A stretch of DNA of 64,000 nucleotides from Pseudorhizobium pelagicum (GCA_000722615.1 JOKI01000001.1:34240-98239); one strand, 5' to 3'. Shown: positions 35,186-43,769, counted from the stretch's first letter. Numbers and translations: made by a program. Notes: a model not told the origin generated them from the letters alone.

Positions 35186-36238
35186 TCATGAAGGACGAGG
35201 AAGCGGTATGGGAACGTCGGCGGCATTCCAATTGATCCAGGTGTTGATCACGTGGGTAACCCCTTGGACGGGAGCGTGCAAGTAACTCTGGTGGCCCGCG
35301 AGGCCCATGGGAAACGCCGCATCGCGGCTGGCCTGGTAGCTCTCGGCTTGGCTGGTGCAAAGGCGCACGCGCATATCCTCTGGTTTCGTATCTGTCTGAT
35401 TGGCCAAGGTGTCCACGATGCCCGTTTCTGACGCCAATTGCCCGGAAAAGGCTTCCGTCAGAAATTTGGCAGATCGTTCGTTGCGTTCTCTTTCAGTCGT
35501 CGCTCCCAGGAGGACGACCATGATGCGTCTTCCGTTTTGCGCCGCCAGCCCAACGAACGTCCGTCCCGATGCACATAGGAAGCCGGTCTTCATCCCGATT
35601 GTTCCGGGGAAGCGGGTCAGCAGCTCGTTGTTGGACATCAGCTCCTTCCCATCTATCGTGACTGCAGACGCTTGGAAGAAATGGCGGTATTCTGGAAACT
35701 TCTGGTCCAGATACATGCCAAGGATCGCGAGGTCACGAGCGGTTGTGTAGTTTTGTGGATCGAACAACCCATTCGGACTGGCGAAATGGGTGCCCGTAAG
35801 GCCAATCCGCTTTGCCGTCTCGTTCATCCGACCGATGAAGGACGCCTCGTCAGGTGCCACGGATTCTGCCACTGCCACGGCGACATCATTTGCCGAGGCA
35901 GTCAGCATCGCAAAGAGTGCATCTTCCAATGTCATGGAACGATCAACTGTGAGGTCGGAATTCACAAACGGCTGGTTCACCGCATTGCGGCTCATAGTGA
36001 CGGGCGTCGAAAGGGTTCTTTCAGTGGCGTGAAGCGCTTCGAAGACCACCAGCGCCGTCATCAGTTTTGTTGTTGAGGCCGGGTACCAGGGTCTACCGGC
36101 TTCTTCCTGATAAAGCACCTCACGCGTGCCGGCATCGACTACGAGTACTGGTGTCGCGTTCGCCGGGTGCACAGCGAAGCAGAAGCCGATAATCAGCAGA
36201 TGTTTCCATGGCGCTCGAGCCCTACTAGTCTTTACCAT
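35186..36238 (-). CDS. Serine-type D-Ala-D-Ala carboxypeptidase (PBP5/6 class)
   Basis: A 350-residue low-molecular-weight penicillin-binding protein. After a signal peptide (about residues 1-28, HLLIIGFCFAVHPANA) come the three active-site motifs: STTK at 55-58 (nucleophile Ser55), SAN at 115-117 and KTG at 217-219. The C-terminal part after residue 260 is short and I see no clear amphipathic membrane anchor, so it may be periplasmic. It trims the last D-alanine from peptidoglycan side chains. GGAG precedes the ATG at 36238; the longer frame runs into IS30 debris. The gene is stranded between IS elements and its own promoter may be affected by the IS30 fragment. Confidence 0.9.
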   Translation of the reverse strand: MVKTSRARAPWKHLLIIGFCFAVHPANATPVLVVDAGTREVLYQEEAGRPWYPASTTKLMTALVVFEALHATERTLSTPVTMSRNAVNQPFVNSDLTVDRSMTLEDALFAMLTASANDVAVAVAESVAPDEASFIGRMNETAKRIGLTGTHFASPNGLFDPQNYTTARDLAILGMYLDQKFPEYRHFFQASAVTIDGKELMSNNELLTRFPGTIGMKTGFLCASGRTFVGLAAQNGRRIMVVLLGATTERERNERSAKFLTEAFSGQLASETGIVDTLANQTDTKPEDMRVRLCTSQAESYQASRDAAFPMGLAGHQSYLHAPVQGVTHVINTWINWNAADVPIPLPRPS

Positions 36239-36341
36239 AGTTGTGTCTCCGTGCAGGCGGTGTGTTCGCATGAGGTGCCTGTGGGGCGCAATACCGCAGA
36301 GCCAACTCGAAGACGCTGGCAACAATCTCTTGTAGAATAAT

Positions 36342-36818
36342 CAGTTCCGAGCTAAACCTCTGACCATGCTTGCGTCTAGCATGTCGCGGTCTGCGTCGAG
36401 CTCGATGCTCCGGCAAGCGATGCCACAGCTTGATGGCATGACCGTCTGCCGAGTATGCGAACTTGTAAATCGTCTCGTGACTGACCGAGATCGGATGCCG
36501 TTCTAGGCGCATCCGGCCAGTGATCTGCTGCGGCGACCAACCATGCATGATCCTGTCGATAACGGACTGCCTGACGTAAGAGAAGCGCGCCAGCTTAGCT
36601 CTTCGTCCGCAGGCCATGTCGTGTGCCGTTACGCAGTAGTAGCCACTGAGATCTCGGACGACCTTATCGACGAACATGTTGCGCTTGATCTCACGAAAGA
36701 TCGTTGAACGGTGTCGTCCGAGCTTTTGGGCAATGATCTCAACACTGAGGCCCGCCATTCGCCAACGGGCGATCTTACGTCGTTCGTCCAAATCAATATG
36801 GGAGTAGCTGCGTTTCAT
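36342..36818 (-). pseudogene. IS30-family transposase, truncated after the DNA-binding half
   Basis: The first 159 codons match an IS30 transposase: LDERRKIARWRMAGLSVEIIAQKLGRHRSTIFREIKRN (helix-turn-helix), HGWSPQQITGRM and SHETIYKFAYS. The match stops at GQRFSSEL, before the DDE catalytic core. The frame then continues into unrelated sequence upstream of the carboxypeptidase gene and ends at 36225. The catalytic part is missing, so this is a dead fragment. It is diverged from the intact IS30 at 39472. Confidence 0.85.
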
Positions 36819-37156
36819 TGCAGCTTCCTTGCGATTGACAACCCATTGGTATCATTCGCACGTCGCACTTCATCCTTAAACCCACCCCGCTACAACCAAT
36901 GTCAAAGCTGCATAGGGCTGCGACATCGCCAGCCATTTAGAAACCGAACAATGGCTCCGACGGTCAGCCCCCGATCCGACCGGCTGGGCCGGGTTGCAAG
37001 GGCGGAACGGGGGCGGGTGAAGGGGCACCCCTTCGGCTTTAGCTTTCTCAGTAGCAATTGTTGCGTCGCCGGCTGATACTCCTTTACACCGCATAGGGCG
37101 GGTAGGGATCAAAGCTGCACGATGCTTCCGGAAATAAAGCTGCAGGGTGACGTTGA
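36819..37156. other. IS debris with terminal-box repeats
   Basis: No gene. The stretch after the IS30 start resembles, at the same relative position, the stretch after the intact IS30 (GCTACA...AATGT, then GGGCGGGTGA...CACCCCTTCGGCTTTAGCT at about 37011-37044 versus 40671-40703). AAAGCTGCA occurs at 36904-36912, 37111-37119 and 37136-37144, the last two 25 bases apart, like the paired terminal boxes of the ISNCY elements here. I read it as the remains of a further ISNCY-type element whose transposase was deleted. Confidence 0.45.
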
Positions 37157-37858
37157 TGTCGCCGCGCTGTCACCTCTTCTTCGCGGCAGCTTCTGTCGAT
37201 TGCCTATGCTGACGGTGAGGGTGGCATAGGATTGACGGCGACCGGCGCCATGAACCGCAAGTTCGTGCATTGGGCCGCTGTGAACTTCCGCTGGCCCAAC
37301 TTCACAGCCGAAGACCTCTACAGCATGAACAAAGTGCTGAACGAACGCGACATGCCGCCGCTCTGGGTCGTACGGGATATGACCCGCCATCTGAAGCTTC
37401 TTCGCCGGAAAAAGGATGTGCTGCTGCCAACCAAACGAGGTCGCGAGTTTCTGGTGAACCCGCAAGCCTTCTTCGATCTGGTCGCCACGGATTATCTCTA
37501 TTCGTATGTCCACGTGACCGATCGGCAAGAGGACGTTCAGGCGCGATTGCGCTGGTGGCGCATGTTCCTCAACCTTCTCAACATCAAGGCCAGAGAAGGT
37601 TGCACGCCTTTGGATGTTGTGAAAATCCTCAATCCAGACTTCGCGCCCCTGTCGGACACCGAAATGACCCTGGAAGCCTGGGAGCTGAAATCCGATATTC
37701 AATATGGTGTCCTGCGGCGCCTGTGCTGGCTGGGGCTGCTTTACGAGGCACGAGACGGACTCACGCTCCTCCAGGACGGAGTTTTCCACAAGACGCCGCT
37801 TTGGTCCGCCTGCTTGCAATTGGGGTCAGATACGCAAAGCGATATCGGCGTGCATTGA
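37157..37858 (+). pseudogene. 5'-truncated gene for an unrecognised protein
   Basis: An open frame without a plausible start runs from 37157. From about codon 8 (SSSRQLLSIAYADGEGGIGLTATGAMNRKFVHWA) it looks like ordinary conserved protein, so the first part of the gene is missing. The ATG at 37250 and TTG at 37232 are internal. The product has NFRWPNFTAEDLYSMNKVLNERDMPPLWVVRDMTRHLKLLRRKK, a possible winged-helix-like region. I think similar sequences occur as C-terminal parts of larger Rhizobiales plasmid or hypothetical proteins, but cannot name the family. The 3' end lies 6 bases from the ISNCY transposase stop, so it may be cut on that side too. Confidence 0.55.
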
Positions 37859-37864
37859 CGCCCT

Positions 37865-39286
37865 TTATTCCGCAGCCGGCTGCCTCAATAACGCTTTTTC
37901 CCTCCGTGCGATCACCGTCGGATCGTTCATGTAATCCGTTCTCGGCTTGCGGCCACGCTTCTGATACCCGTTCGCCGTGCTGCCGTCGCGAATCCCGAAC
38001 ATATGATCTTTCTGCCCGGTGCGCCGTGGTCCGCCCTTGCTGCGCTGCTGTTCTCTGCCGGTCTGCATCTCGGCGACGATCGACAACATGTCGTCCAGCC
38101 GCTTGTTGTCGACGACCTCGGCACGATGCACCGAGCGTAACGTATCGAAGGTTCTATAGGGCAGGGCATAGCTCTCGTGCATGATCTCGAGCCGTCCGTC
38201 CGGATAGTCGCAGACAATCACCTTCTTACCTGCCAAAGGCGTGGAAATCTCGGTTGGATCGAGGATGAACAGCACCTTGTCGTAGCGCAGCGTCAATGCC
38301 TGCGACAGCCTGCGAACTTCCTTGCGACACATGGCGCCATCGAGGTTCTCGTGATCGGCCAACGGCCTGTGCATGTCCTTCGGATTGCGCGGTTCCTTGC
38401 CGAAACGCGCGTTGAAATCTAAAATGAACTCAGGCGCATAGGCGTTGGCTTCGTCGATCGTGTCGATGCCGCGAAGCCGCATCTCCTTGACCAGCCGGTC
38501 CTGCAGCGTCTGGTTGGCACGTTCCACCCGGCCCTTGGCCTGCGGGGTATTGGCGCAGATGATGTCAATGTTCAGCTCATAAAGCGCCCGGCCGAACTGC
38601 GTTAGGCCGCTCGTCCGGTCTTTCTTCGACGGATGGAGCGAGCGGAAAACGCCGTGCTTGTCGCTGTAGAACGCCAAAGGCTTGCCCCATTGCTGCAGAT
38701 AGGTCTTCGTCGCATGCAGATAGTCGAATGTATTCTCCGAGCCAGCAAACCGTAGATGCAGCAGCTTGCCAGTCGCGTCATCGATATAGACGAGCAGGGC
38801 GCATTTGGGGCCGCGGTTCTCGAACCACCAGTGATGCGACCCGTCGATCTGCACCAGTTCGCCAAAGCAATCGCGCCGGCCGCGGGGCTGGAAAACCCGC
38901 TTCTTGCGTTCACGGCGAGAAACCCAGATGCCGGCCTCGGTCATCCATTGCCGAAGCGTCTCCTTGGCCGCCGAGATCCGGTGCAGTTCTATCAGCTTCT
39001 CACGTGCCAGTGTCGGGCCGAAATCCAGATAGCGTTCGCGGATCAGATCCAGCGCCGCATTGCGAAACTCTTCGCTGTGACGCCGATTGCTCGGCCGCGA
39101 TCGTTTCTTGGAAACAAGGCCGGCCGGACCATCCCGGTCGTAGGCCTGCAGCAACCGATGGACCTGACTTCGACTGAGGTCGAGCCGTTCGGCGGCCTGG
39201 ACGACGCTCAGACGTTCGTCACGGATCTTCTGGATAAGCTCGAGGCGATGCATTTCTTTCTGCGACATGGTGATCAAACAGGACAT
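37865..39286 (-). CDS. ISNCY-family transposase (first element)
   Basis: A 473-residue transposase of the ISNCY/IS1202 group. The helix-turn-helix region is SVVQAAERLDLSRSQVHRLLQAYDRDGPAGLVSKK. The integrase core has GELVQIDGSHHWWFENRG (Asp), PLAFYSDKHGVF (Asp) and ANTPQAKGRVERANQTLQDRL (Glu). The C-terminal tail RGRKPRTDYMNDPTVIARREKALL is shared with the second copy. All catalytic residues are present. The start at 39286 has CGGAGTCGTC upstream; an in-frame ATG lies at 39268. Only the right end shows the paired boxes (39377-39410); the left end is not clear. Confidence 0.9.
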   Translation of the reverse strand: MSCLITMSQKEMHRLELIQKIRDERLSVVQAAERLDLSRSQVHRLLQAYDRDGPAGLVSKKRSRPSNRRHSEEFRNAALDLIRERYLDFGPTLAREKLIELHRISAAKETLRQWMTEAGIWVSRRERKKRVFQPRGRRDCFGELVQIDGSHHWWFENRGPKCALLVYIDDATGKLLHLRFAGSENTFDYLHATKTYLQQWGKPLAFYSDKHGVFRSLHPSKKDRTSGLTQFGRALYELNIDIICANTPQAKGRVERANQTLQDRLVKEMRLRGIDTIDEANAYAPEFILDFNARFGKEPRNPKDMHRPLADHENLDGAMCRKEVRRLSQALTLRYDKVLFILDPTEISTPLAGKKVIVCDYPDGRLEIMHESYALPYRTFDTLRSVHRAEVVDNKRLDDMLSIVAEMQTGREQQRSKGGPRRTGQKDHMFGIRDGSTANGYQKRGRKPRTDYMNDPTVIARREKALLRQPAAE

Positions 39287-39376
39287 GACGACTCCGACCG
39301 CTCATGGTCTCGACTAGGTTGAAGGTCGTCATCCTTGCTCCCAACGTTGGCTTTGACCAGTGCGCGGAGAGGCGAG

Positions 39377-39410
39377 ACTGTCGCATCTCTAACTGGCCCA
39401 ACTGTCGCAT
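39377..39410 (-). repeat. Paired terminal boxes at the right end of the first ISNCY element
   Basis: ACTGTCGCAT occurs at 39377-39386 and 39401-39410, 24 bases apart, each followed by CTAA. The spacing equals that of the boxes at both ends of the second ISNCY element, although the sequence differs. They are likely transposase binding sites. The same spacing with different sequence suggests co-evolved specificity. Confidence 0.55.
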
Positions 39411-39437
39411 TACTAAATAGCCCTTGGAGAAGCTAAC

Positions 39438-40524
39438 CCAAGTGCATTATGCCGGATCTCAGGGTAGGGGATCACCGGTCTTCCTGCAAATGGGCCATGA
39501 ACACCTCGGCTGGTGTCCTGTATCCAAGGCATTTGCGCGGCTGATGGTTGAGATAGCGCGTGAGGTTGAGCAGGTCACTTTGTGACACAGTTGCCAGGTC
39601 GGTGCCACCTGACAGAAAGCGCCGAATACGCTTGTTGGTGTTCTCAACGGTGCCTTTTTGCCAGGGCGCACTGGGGTCGCAAAACCAGCTGGATGCACCG
39701 ATCCCATCTTCGAAAGCCCTGAAGCCGGCAAACTCGGTCCCGCGATCGAATGTGAAGCTCCGACGTGCGAATGCCGGCAAGGGAGAGAATGATCTAATGA
39801 TTTTGTCCATGATCGGACGCGAGTGCCGGCTCGGGTTTTTGATGAGTACGACATAGCGGCTCTTGCGCTCCACCAGCGAAGTGACATTGGCATGACCGAG
39901 TGGACGTTCGAAGATGAGGAGATCGCCCTCCCAATGCCCAAACTGCGATTTGTCTCCAATGATTTCAGGTCGTTGCGAGATGCGGTGGGTGGCTGGAAAC
40001 GCTCCATCACGCGGCTTCCTCGACCGCAGCGGACGGCGTTTGCGGCGCGCTTCCGGCAGATATTCATAAAGGCCCAGGCTGTAATTTTCCTTGCCATAGA
40101 TGAAGCGGTAGATCGTCTCTTTGCAGACCCGAATGAGGCTCACTCCGTCTGACAGCAGGCGTCCGGCAATCTGTTCCGGTGACCAGCGGGCCTTCAACTG
40201 GCTGATGATCTCTTCAGGCAAACTGGCATGACGTCGAAGCTTCCTCAGCCTGGATCGCCGCTCCTTCGCCAGATCATTGGCAAGCGTGCCGTAGTAGCCG
40301 TCATAGTCAGGCAGGTCACGATCATGGAACGTGTTGCGCCTGATCTCGCGGTATATCGTCGAGCGGTGACGCCCCAGAAGCCGCGCCATTTCATTGACGG
40401 GCGCTTTGGTTGCGATCATCTGATGAAGGCGGCGGCGATCGGCGAGGGTGATTTGTGTATAGCATCGAGACATGCCAAAATCTCGAAAGTTACGCCATTG
40501 AAAATATTGGCATGTCGCACTTGG
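39438..40524 (-). mobile_element. IS30-family insertion sequence, intact
   Basis: A complete IS30 transposase gene lies between imperfect inverted ends: CCAAGTGCATTATGCC at 39438 and, read on the minus strand, CCAAGTGCGACATGCC starting at 40524. The length of about 1.09 kb suits the family. A two- or three-base target duplication, as expected for IS30, could not be confirmed. Confidence 0.72.
39472..40473 (-). CDS. IS30-family transposase
   Basis: A 333-residue transposase. The N-terminal part has LADRRRLHQMIATKAPVNEMARLLGRHRSTIYREIRRN. The DDE core has HWEGDLLIF (Asp), FTFDRGTEFAGF (Asp) and PWQKGTVENTNKRIRRFL (Glu), followed by LNHQPRKCLGYRTPAEVF. All are intact. The ATG at 40473 (MSRCYTQITLADRR) fits the family; the longer frame to 40587 runs out of the element. 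Compared with the fragment at 36342 it is a different IS30 lineage. Confidence 0.92.
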   Translation of the reverse strand: MSRCYTQITLADRRRLHQMIATKAPVNEMARLLGRHRSTIYREIRRNTFHDRDLPDYDGYYGTLANDLAKERRSRLRKLRRHASLPEEIISQLKARWSPEQIAGRLLSDGVSLIRVCKETIYRFIYGKENYSLGLYEYLPEARRKRRPLRSRKPRDGAFPATHRISQRPEIIGDKSQFGHWEGDLLIFERPLGHANVTSLVERKSRYVVLIKNPSRHSRPIMDKIIRSFSPLPAFARRSFTFDRGTEFAGFRAFEDGIGASSWFCDPSAPWQKGTVENTNKRIRRFLSGGTDLATVSQSDLLNLTRYLNHQPRKCLGYRTPAEVFMAHLQEDR

Positions 40525-40560
40525 AAATAGAATGTACCCGGCTACACACAATGTGGCGGC

Positions 40561-40600
40561 GGGGTTGAAATGTCCGCCGTGGCGCAAAGTAGAAATGTCC
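40561..40600 (+). repeat. Left terminal box pair of the second ISNCY element
   Basis: GGGGTTGAAATGTCC at 40561-40575 and GCAAAGTAGAAATGTCC at 40584-40600. Inverse of the pair at 42136-42175. Likely transposase binding sites. Confidence 0.65.
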
Positions 40601-40723
40601 GCAGGAGCGCTGCAAGGGATGACAATCAGCCCCGATCTGAGCGGCTGATCCCGCGTGCAAGATCAGATCGGGGCGGGTGAGGGACACCCCTTCGGCTTTA
40701 GCTGTGAGACGCCGAGCGACCCG

Positions 40724-42097
40724 TCACTCGGCAGCATGCTGCCGCGACAGGGCCTTCTCACGTCGCGCTATCACCGCCGGATCACTCATGTAATCCGTAC
40801 GTCTTCCGGGCTTGCGACCTGTGGGCTTGTAGCCAATCCTCTCGCTGTTGGTCTTCACCTTCGGCTTTACCTGTTCCTCCTGACGCTCCTTGATATAGGC
40901 CAGAACATCACCCAACCGCTTGTTCTCGGTGATCGCCGCATGCGTCACCCGCTGGTCCTTGTCGAACACCGTGTAGGGCAGGGAATAGCCTTTCCAACGT
41001 ACGTCCAGCCGACCGTCCGCATAGGCATAGGTCTCGACATAGAGCCCAACCAGACCGCGCGTCACCTCGGTCTCCTGCAGCATGATACGCTTGCGCTCGA
41101 ACGAGAACGTCAGTTGCGATCCGACATAACGCTGCTCGCGCTTGCACAGGATCTCAGTCAACCGATCCGGCGCCAGATTCAGCGGCCGATGCAGGTCCCC
41201 CGAACGGGCAGGGGCAATCGAAAATCGCGTATTGTATGCCTCTATGAATTCCGGCAAGAATGCATTGCCGGCCTCCATGGTATCGATGCCAGAAAGCCGC
41301 AGTTCCTTGATCAGCCGATCTTGCAACGTCCGGTTCATCCGCTCGACGCGGCCCTTGGCCTGGCTCGAATTTGCGCAGAGAATCTCGATGTTTAGCTCGC
41401 AAAGCGCACGCCCGAACTGGGTCATGCCCTGGCCGCCCTTGGCGTCCTTCTTCGCCACCCGGAACACCGAATGCTTATCGGAGTAAAAGGCGATCGGTGC
41501 GCCGTGACGCTTGAGATAGAGCTCCAGTGCCTCAAAATAGGTGAAGGCGCTTTCCGACCGCACGAAACGCAACTGCATCAATCTGCCGGTCGCATCATCG
41601 ACAAAAACTAGTAACGAGCACGGCGGTCCGCGATCCTCGAACCAGCGATGCTCCGACCCGTCGATCTGCACGAGCTCGCCATAGGCTTCGCGCCGCAGCC
41701 GCGGCTGATGAAACGTCCGGCGCTGCTTGCGCGGCAACCACAATCCCGCATCGACCATCCAGTTGCGCACCGTCTCACGCGACATACGCAAGCCATCACG
41801 TTCAGCCAACTTCTCCGTCGCCAAGGTCGGCCCGAAATCCGCATAGCACTCGCGAACCAGCGTCACCGCGTAATCCCGAACCACGTCGCCGATCCTATTG
41901 TTCGATGGCCGGCCGATCGCTTTGTGCCGGATCGACGCCGCGCCACCAACTCGCATCCGTTCCAGCAGCCGACGCACCTGGCGCTCGCTCAGATCGAGCA
42001 CATGCGCCGCAGACACCGTTGTCATCCGGCCTCCGACCACCTTCGATAAAACTTCAATCCGCTGCAGATCGCGCTCGCTCATCGCTATCAATCCCAT
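40724..42097 (-). CDS. ISNCY-family transposase (second element)
   Basis: A 457-residue relative of the transposase at 37865. Helix-turn-helix: TTVSAAHVLDLSERQVRRLLERMRV. Core: GELVQIDGSEHRWFEDRG (Asp), PIAFYSDKHSVFRV (Asp) and ANSSQAKGRVERMNRTLQDRL (Glu). Tail: RKPGRRTDYMSDPAVIARREKALSRQHAAE. The start at 42097 has GGGAG at a good distance; ATGs at 42118 and 42082 are alternatives. The two ISNCY proteins are similar along their length but clearly diverged, so they are separate acquisitions rather than a recent duplication. Confidence 0.9.
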   Translation of the reverse strand: MGLIAMSERDLQRIEVLSKVVGGRMTTVSAAHVLDLSERQVRRLLERMRVGGAASIRHKAIGRPSNNRIGDVVRDYAVTLVRECYADFGPTLATEKLAERDGLRMSRETVRNWMVDAGLWLPRKQRRTFHQPRLRREAYGELVQIDGSEHRWFEDRGPPCSLLVFVDDATGRLMQLRFVRSESAFTYFEALELYLKRHGAPIAFYSDKHSVFRVAKKDAKGGQGMTQFGRALCELNIEILCANSSQAKGRVERMNRTLQDRLIKELRLSGIDTMEAGNAFLPEFIEAYNTRFSIAPARSGDLHRPLNLAPDRLTEILCKREQRYVGSQLTFSFERKRIMLQETEVTRGLVGLYVETYAYADGRLDVRWKGYSLPYTVFDKDQRVTHAAITENKRLGDVLAYIKERQEEQVKPKVKTNSERIGYKPTGRKPGRRTDYMSDPAVIARREKALSRQHAAE

Positions 42098-42135
42098 CTG
42101 CAATCTCCCACACGTCATTCAGACCCGGGGAGTGT

Positions 42136-42175
42136 GACATTCCAACTTTGCAGAAACAGGACATTCTAACTTTGC
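42136..42175 (-). repeat. Right terminal box pair of the second ISNCY element
   Basis: GACATTCCAACTTTGC at 42136-42151 and GGACATTCTAACTTTGC at 42159-42175; inverse of the left pair. They lie upstream of the transposase gene and may also overlap its promoter, which would allow self-repression. Confidence 0.65.
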
Positions 42176-42185
42176 GGCTACACAC

Positions 42186-42551
42186 GAAGATCGCATAAGG
42201 TATGTTATGGAACTAATGCCGTTTTTTGGAATTCCCGCACGGGCTATGCCAAGTTCTCAGTGGGAAAGTCGGATCATGTATGGATGCCCCGTTCATGCAA
42301 TCAGTTCTTCGAGCAGCTTTGAGCGTGTGATCAGGTGCGGTCATGTATCAGGCCTGTTGCGCGGCTCGAATACCAGCGCTGGCCGGCATGGACGCTGGCC
42401 ATATGGAGCTTCGCTGACCTGATGTAAAACGTGAGGGTCTTTGACTCACGACGAGACTTCACACTACGCGAACTCAGCGTATATGTGCAGCGAGGATGTA
42501 TTGTTCCTCTAGGTTGCATAGAATGGTTGTGCACTTAACGGGCGAGTCGAA
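42186..42551. other. Gene-free stretch between ISNCY element and tRNA-Gln
   Basis: About 365 bases without a recognisable gene. It is more AT-rich than the core DNA to the right. A minus-strand frame (42331-42534) has no family features. This is where an integrase and attachment site would be expected if the tRNA is an island border, but no integrase remnant could be identified. Confidence 0.4.
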
Positions 42552-42626
42552 TGGCTGGGGCGCCAGGATTCGAACCTGGGAATGCCGGTACCAAAAACCG
42601 GTGCCTTACCGCTTGGCGACGCCCCA
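42552..42626 (-). tRNA. tRNA-Gln (anticodon TTG)
   Basis: Read on the minus strand, a complete cloverleaf: acceptor TGGGGCG pairs with CGCCCCA, D arm GCCAAGCGGTAAGGC, anticodon stem CCGGT/ACCGG with loop TTTTGGT (anticodon TTG, glutamine), T arm CCAGG-TTCGAAT-CCTGG, discriminator G and an encoded CCA at 42552-42554. The 3' end points left, towards the IS mosaic. tRNA 3' ends are common integration sites, and this gene sits exactly at the accessory/core border. Confidence 0.95.
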
Positions 42627-42836
42627 CCGTGACCTGTCGTCAGCGGCGGGCAAGGCGCGTCGCTGGCGGGTGGGGCTGCTCTAGCAAAGCTTCGATGCGG
42701 CGGCAATCGGTGGCGGGGTGGTTTTTTGCAGATTTCCGGGGCCAGATCATGCTAGCTGCGCCGGCACTTGCGCAACGGACCGCAAGGGTGCGGAGCCTGT
42801 GACACCGCGGGTCCGTGGACACGCGCCGAAAGGGAC

Positions 42837-43769
42837 ATGCCGATGGCCGAGAAGGACGATGCTGGAGACCCGGAATTCGACCTGACGTTCCAGCCCGCCT
42901 ACGGCCAGGCGGTGCCGGTGGCCGAGGGTGTGGAACGCCTCACCGTCAACAACCCCTCGCCCTTCACCTTCCACGGCACCAACAGCTATATTGTCGGAGA
43001 CTCTTCCGTCGCCGTCATCGATCCGGGTCCGGAGGACGAGGCGCACTTCCAGGCGCTGATGGCGGCGCTGAGGGGGCGCGAGGTGACGCATATCTTCGTC
43101 AGCCACACCCACCGCGACCACTCCCCGCTCGCCCGCCGGCTGAAGGCGGAAACCGGGGCGCTGACGGTGGCGGAGGGGCCGCACCGGGCGGCACGGCCGC
43201 TGTTTGCCGGCGAGGTCAATCCCTTTGCCGAGAGCGCCGACAGCGATTTTGTCCCCGACATCGCCATCGGCGACGGCGAGACGATCGCCGGCGACGGCTG
43301 GAGCCTGTCGGCCATCCACACGCCCGGCCATACCGCCAACCACAGCGCCTTCGCGCTCGACGGCAGCGGGCTCCTGTTCTCCGCCGACCATGTGATGGCC
43401 TGGGCCACCACGATCGTGGCGCCACCCGACGGCTCGATGGCCGATTTCATGGCCTCCGTCGAAAAGCTTCTGGCGCGCGACGACCGGATGTTCCTGCCTG
43501 GTCACGGCGGGCCGGTGCGCGAGCCTGCCTCCTTCCTGCGCGGGCTCAGAGCGCACCGGCGCATGCGCGAGCGGGCCGTGCTGGAGCGGGTGCGGGGCGG
43601 CGACCGGGTGATCCCGGACATGGTGCGGGCGATCTACACCCGCACCGATCCGCGGCTTCACGGCGCAGCCGCCCTCTCCGTGCTCGCGCACCTGGAGGAT
43701 CTGGTGGAAAAGGGGCAGGTGACGAGCGACGGGCCGCCGTCGCTGGCGGGCACGTTCTTTCCCGCCTAG
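42837..43769 (+). CDS. Metallo-beta-lactamase-fold hydrolase
   Basis: A 310-residue MBL-fold protein. The zinc motif is VSHTHRDHS (HxHxDH), with further ligands in HTPGHTANH and SADHVM, and in the C-terminal LPGHGG. A winged-helix-like tail (LSVLAHLEDLVEKGQV) matches the LACTB2/RNase-like subgroup. These are hydrolases of thioesters, lactones or nucleic acids; the substrate is unknown. The ATG at 42837 is preceded by GAAAGGGAC. It is the first gene of the core block. Confidence 0.87.
   Translation: MPMAEKDDAGDPEFDLTFQPAYGQAVPVAEGVERLTVNNPSPFTFHGTNSYIVGDSSVAVIDPGPEDEAHFQALMAALRGREVTHIFVSHTHRDHSPLARRLKAETGALTVAEGPHRAARPLFAGEVNPFAESADSDFVPDIAIGDGETIAGDGWSLSAIHTPGHTANHSAFALDGSGLLFSADHVMAWATTIVAPPDGSMADFMASVEKLLARDDRMFLPGHGGPVREPASFLRGLRAHRRMRERAVLERVRGGDRVIPDMVRAIYTRTDPRLHGAAALSVLAHLEDLVEKGQVTSDGPPSLAGTFFPA

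Larger units (their letters stand above)
40550..42185 (-). mobile_element. ISNCY-family insertion sequence, probably complete (second element)
   Basis: A full ISNCY transposase gene lies between inverted pairs of boxes. On the left are GGTTGAAATGTCC (to 40575) and GCAAAGTAGAAATGTCC (40584-40600); on the right GACATTCCAACTTTGC (42136-42151) and GGACATTCTAACTTTGC (42159-42175). The pairs are about 24-25 bases apart. An 11-base direct repeat CGGCTACACAC stands at 40539-40549 and 42175-42185 and could be a target duplication, or partly the element tip. Confidence 0.75.

Noticed and set aside
37270..38184. 304-codon plus-strand frame crossing the ISNCY transposase end
   Set aside because: Cysteine/arginine-rich shadow that spans two unrelated coding regions.
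42186..42551. Attachment-site duplicate of the tRNA-Gln 3' end
   Set aside because: No second copy of the tRNA 3' segment was found in the window; only an ordinary TTCGAACC resemblance near 33651 occurs.
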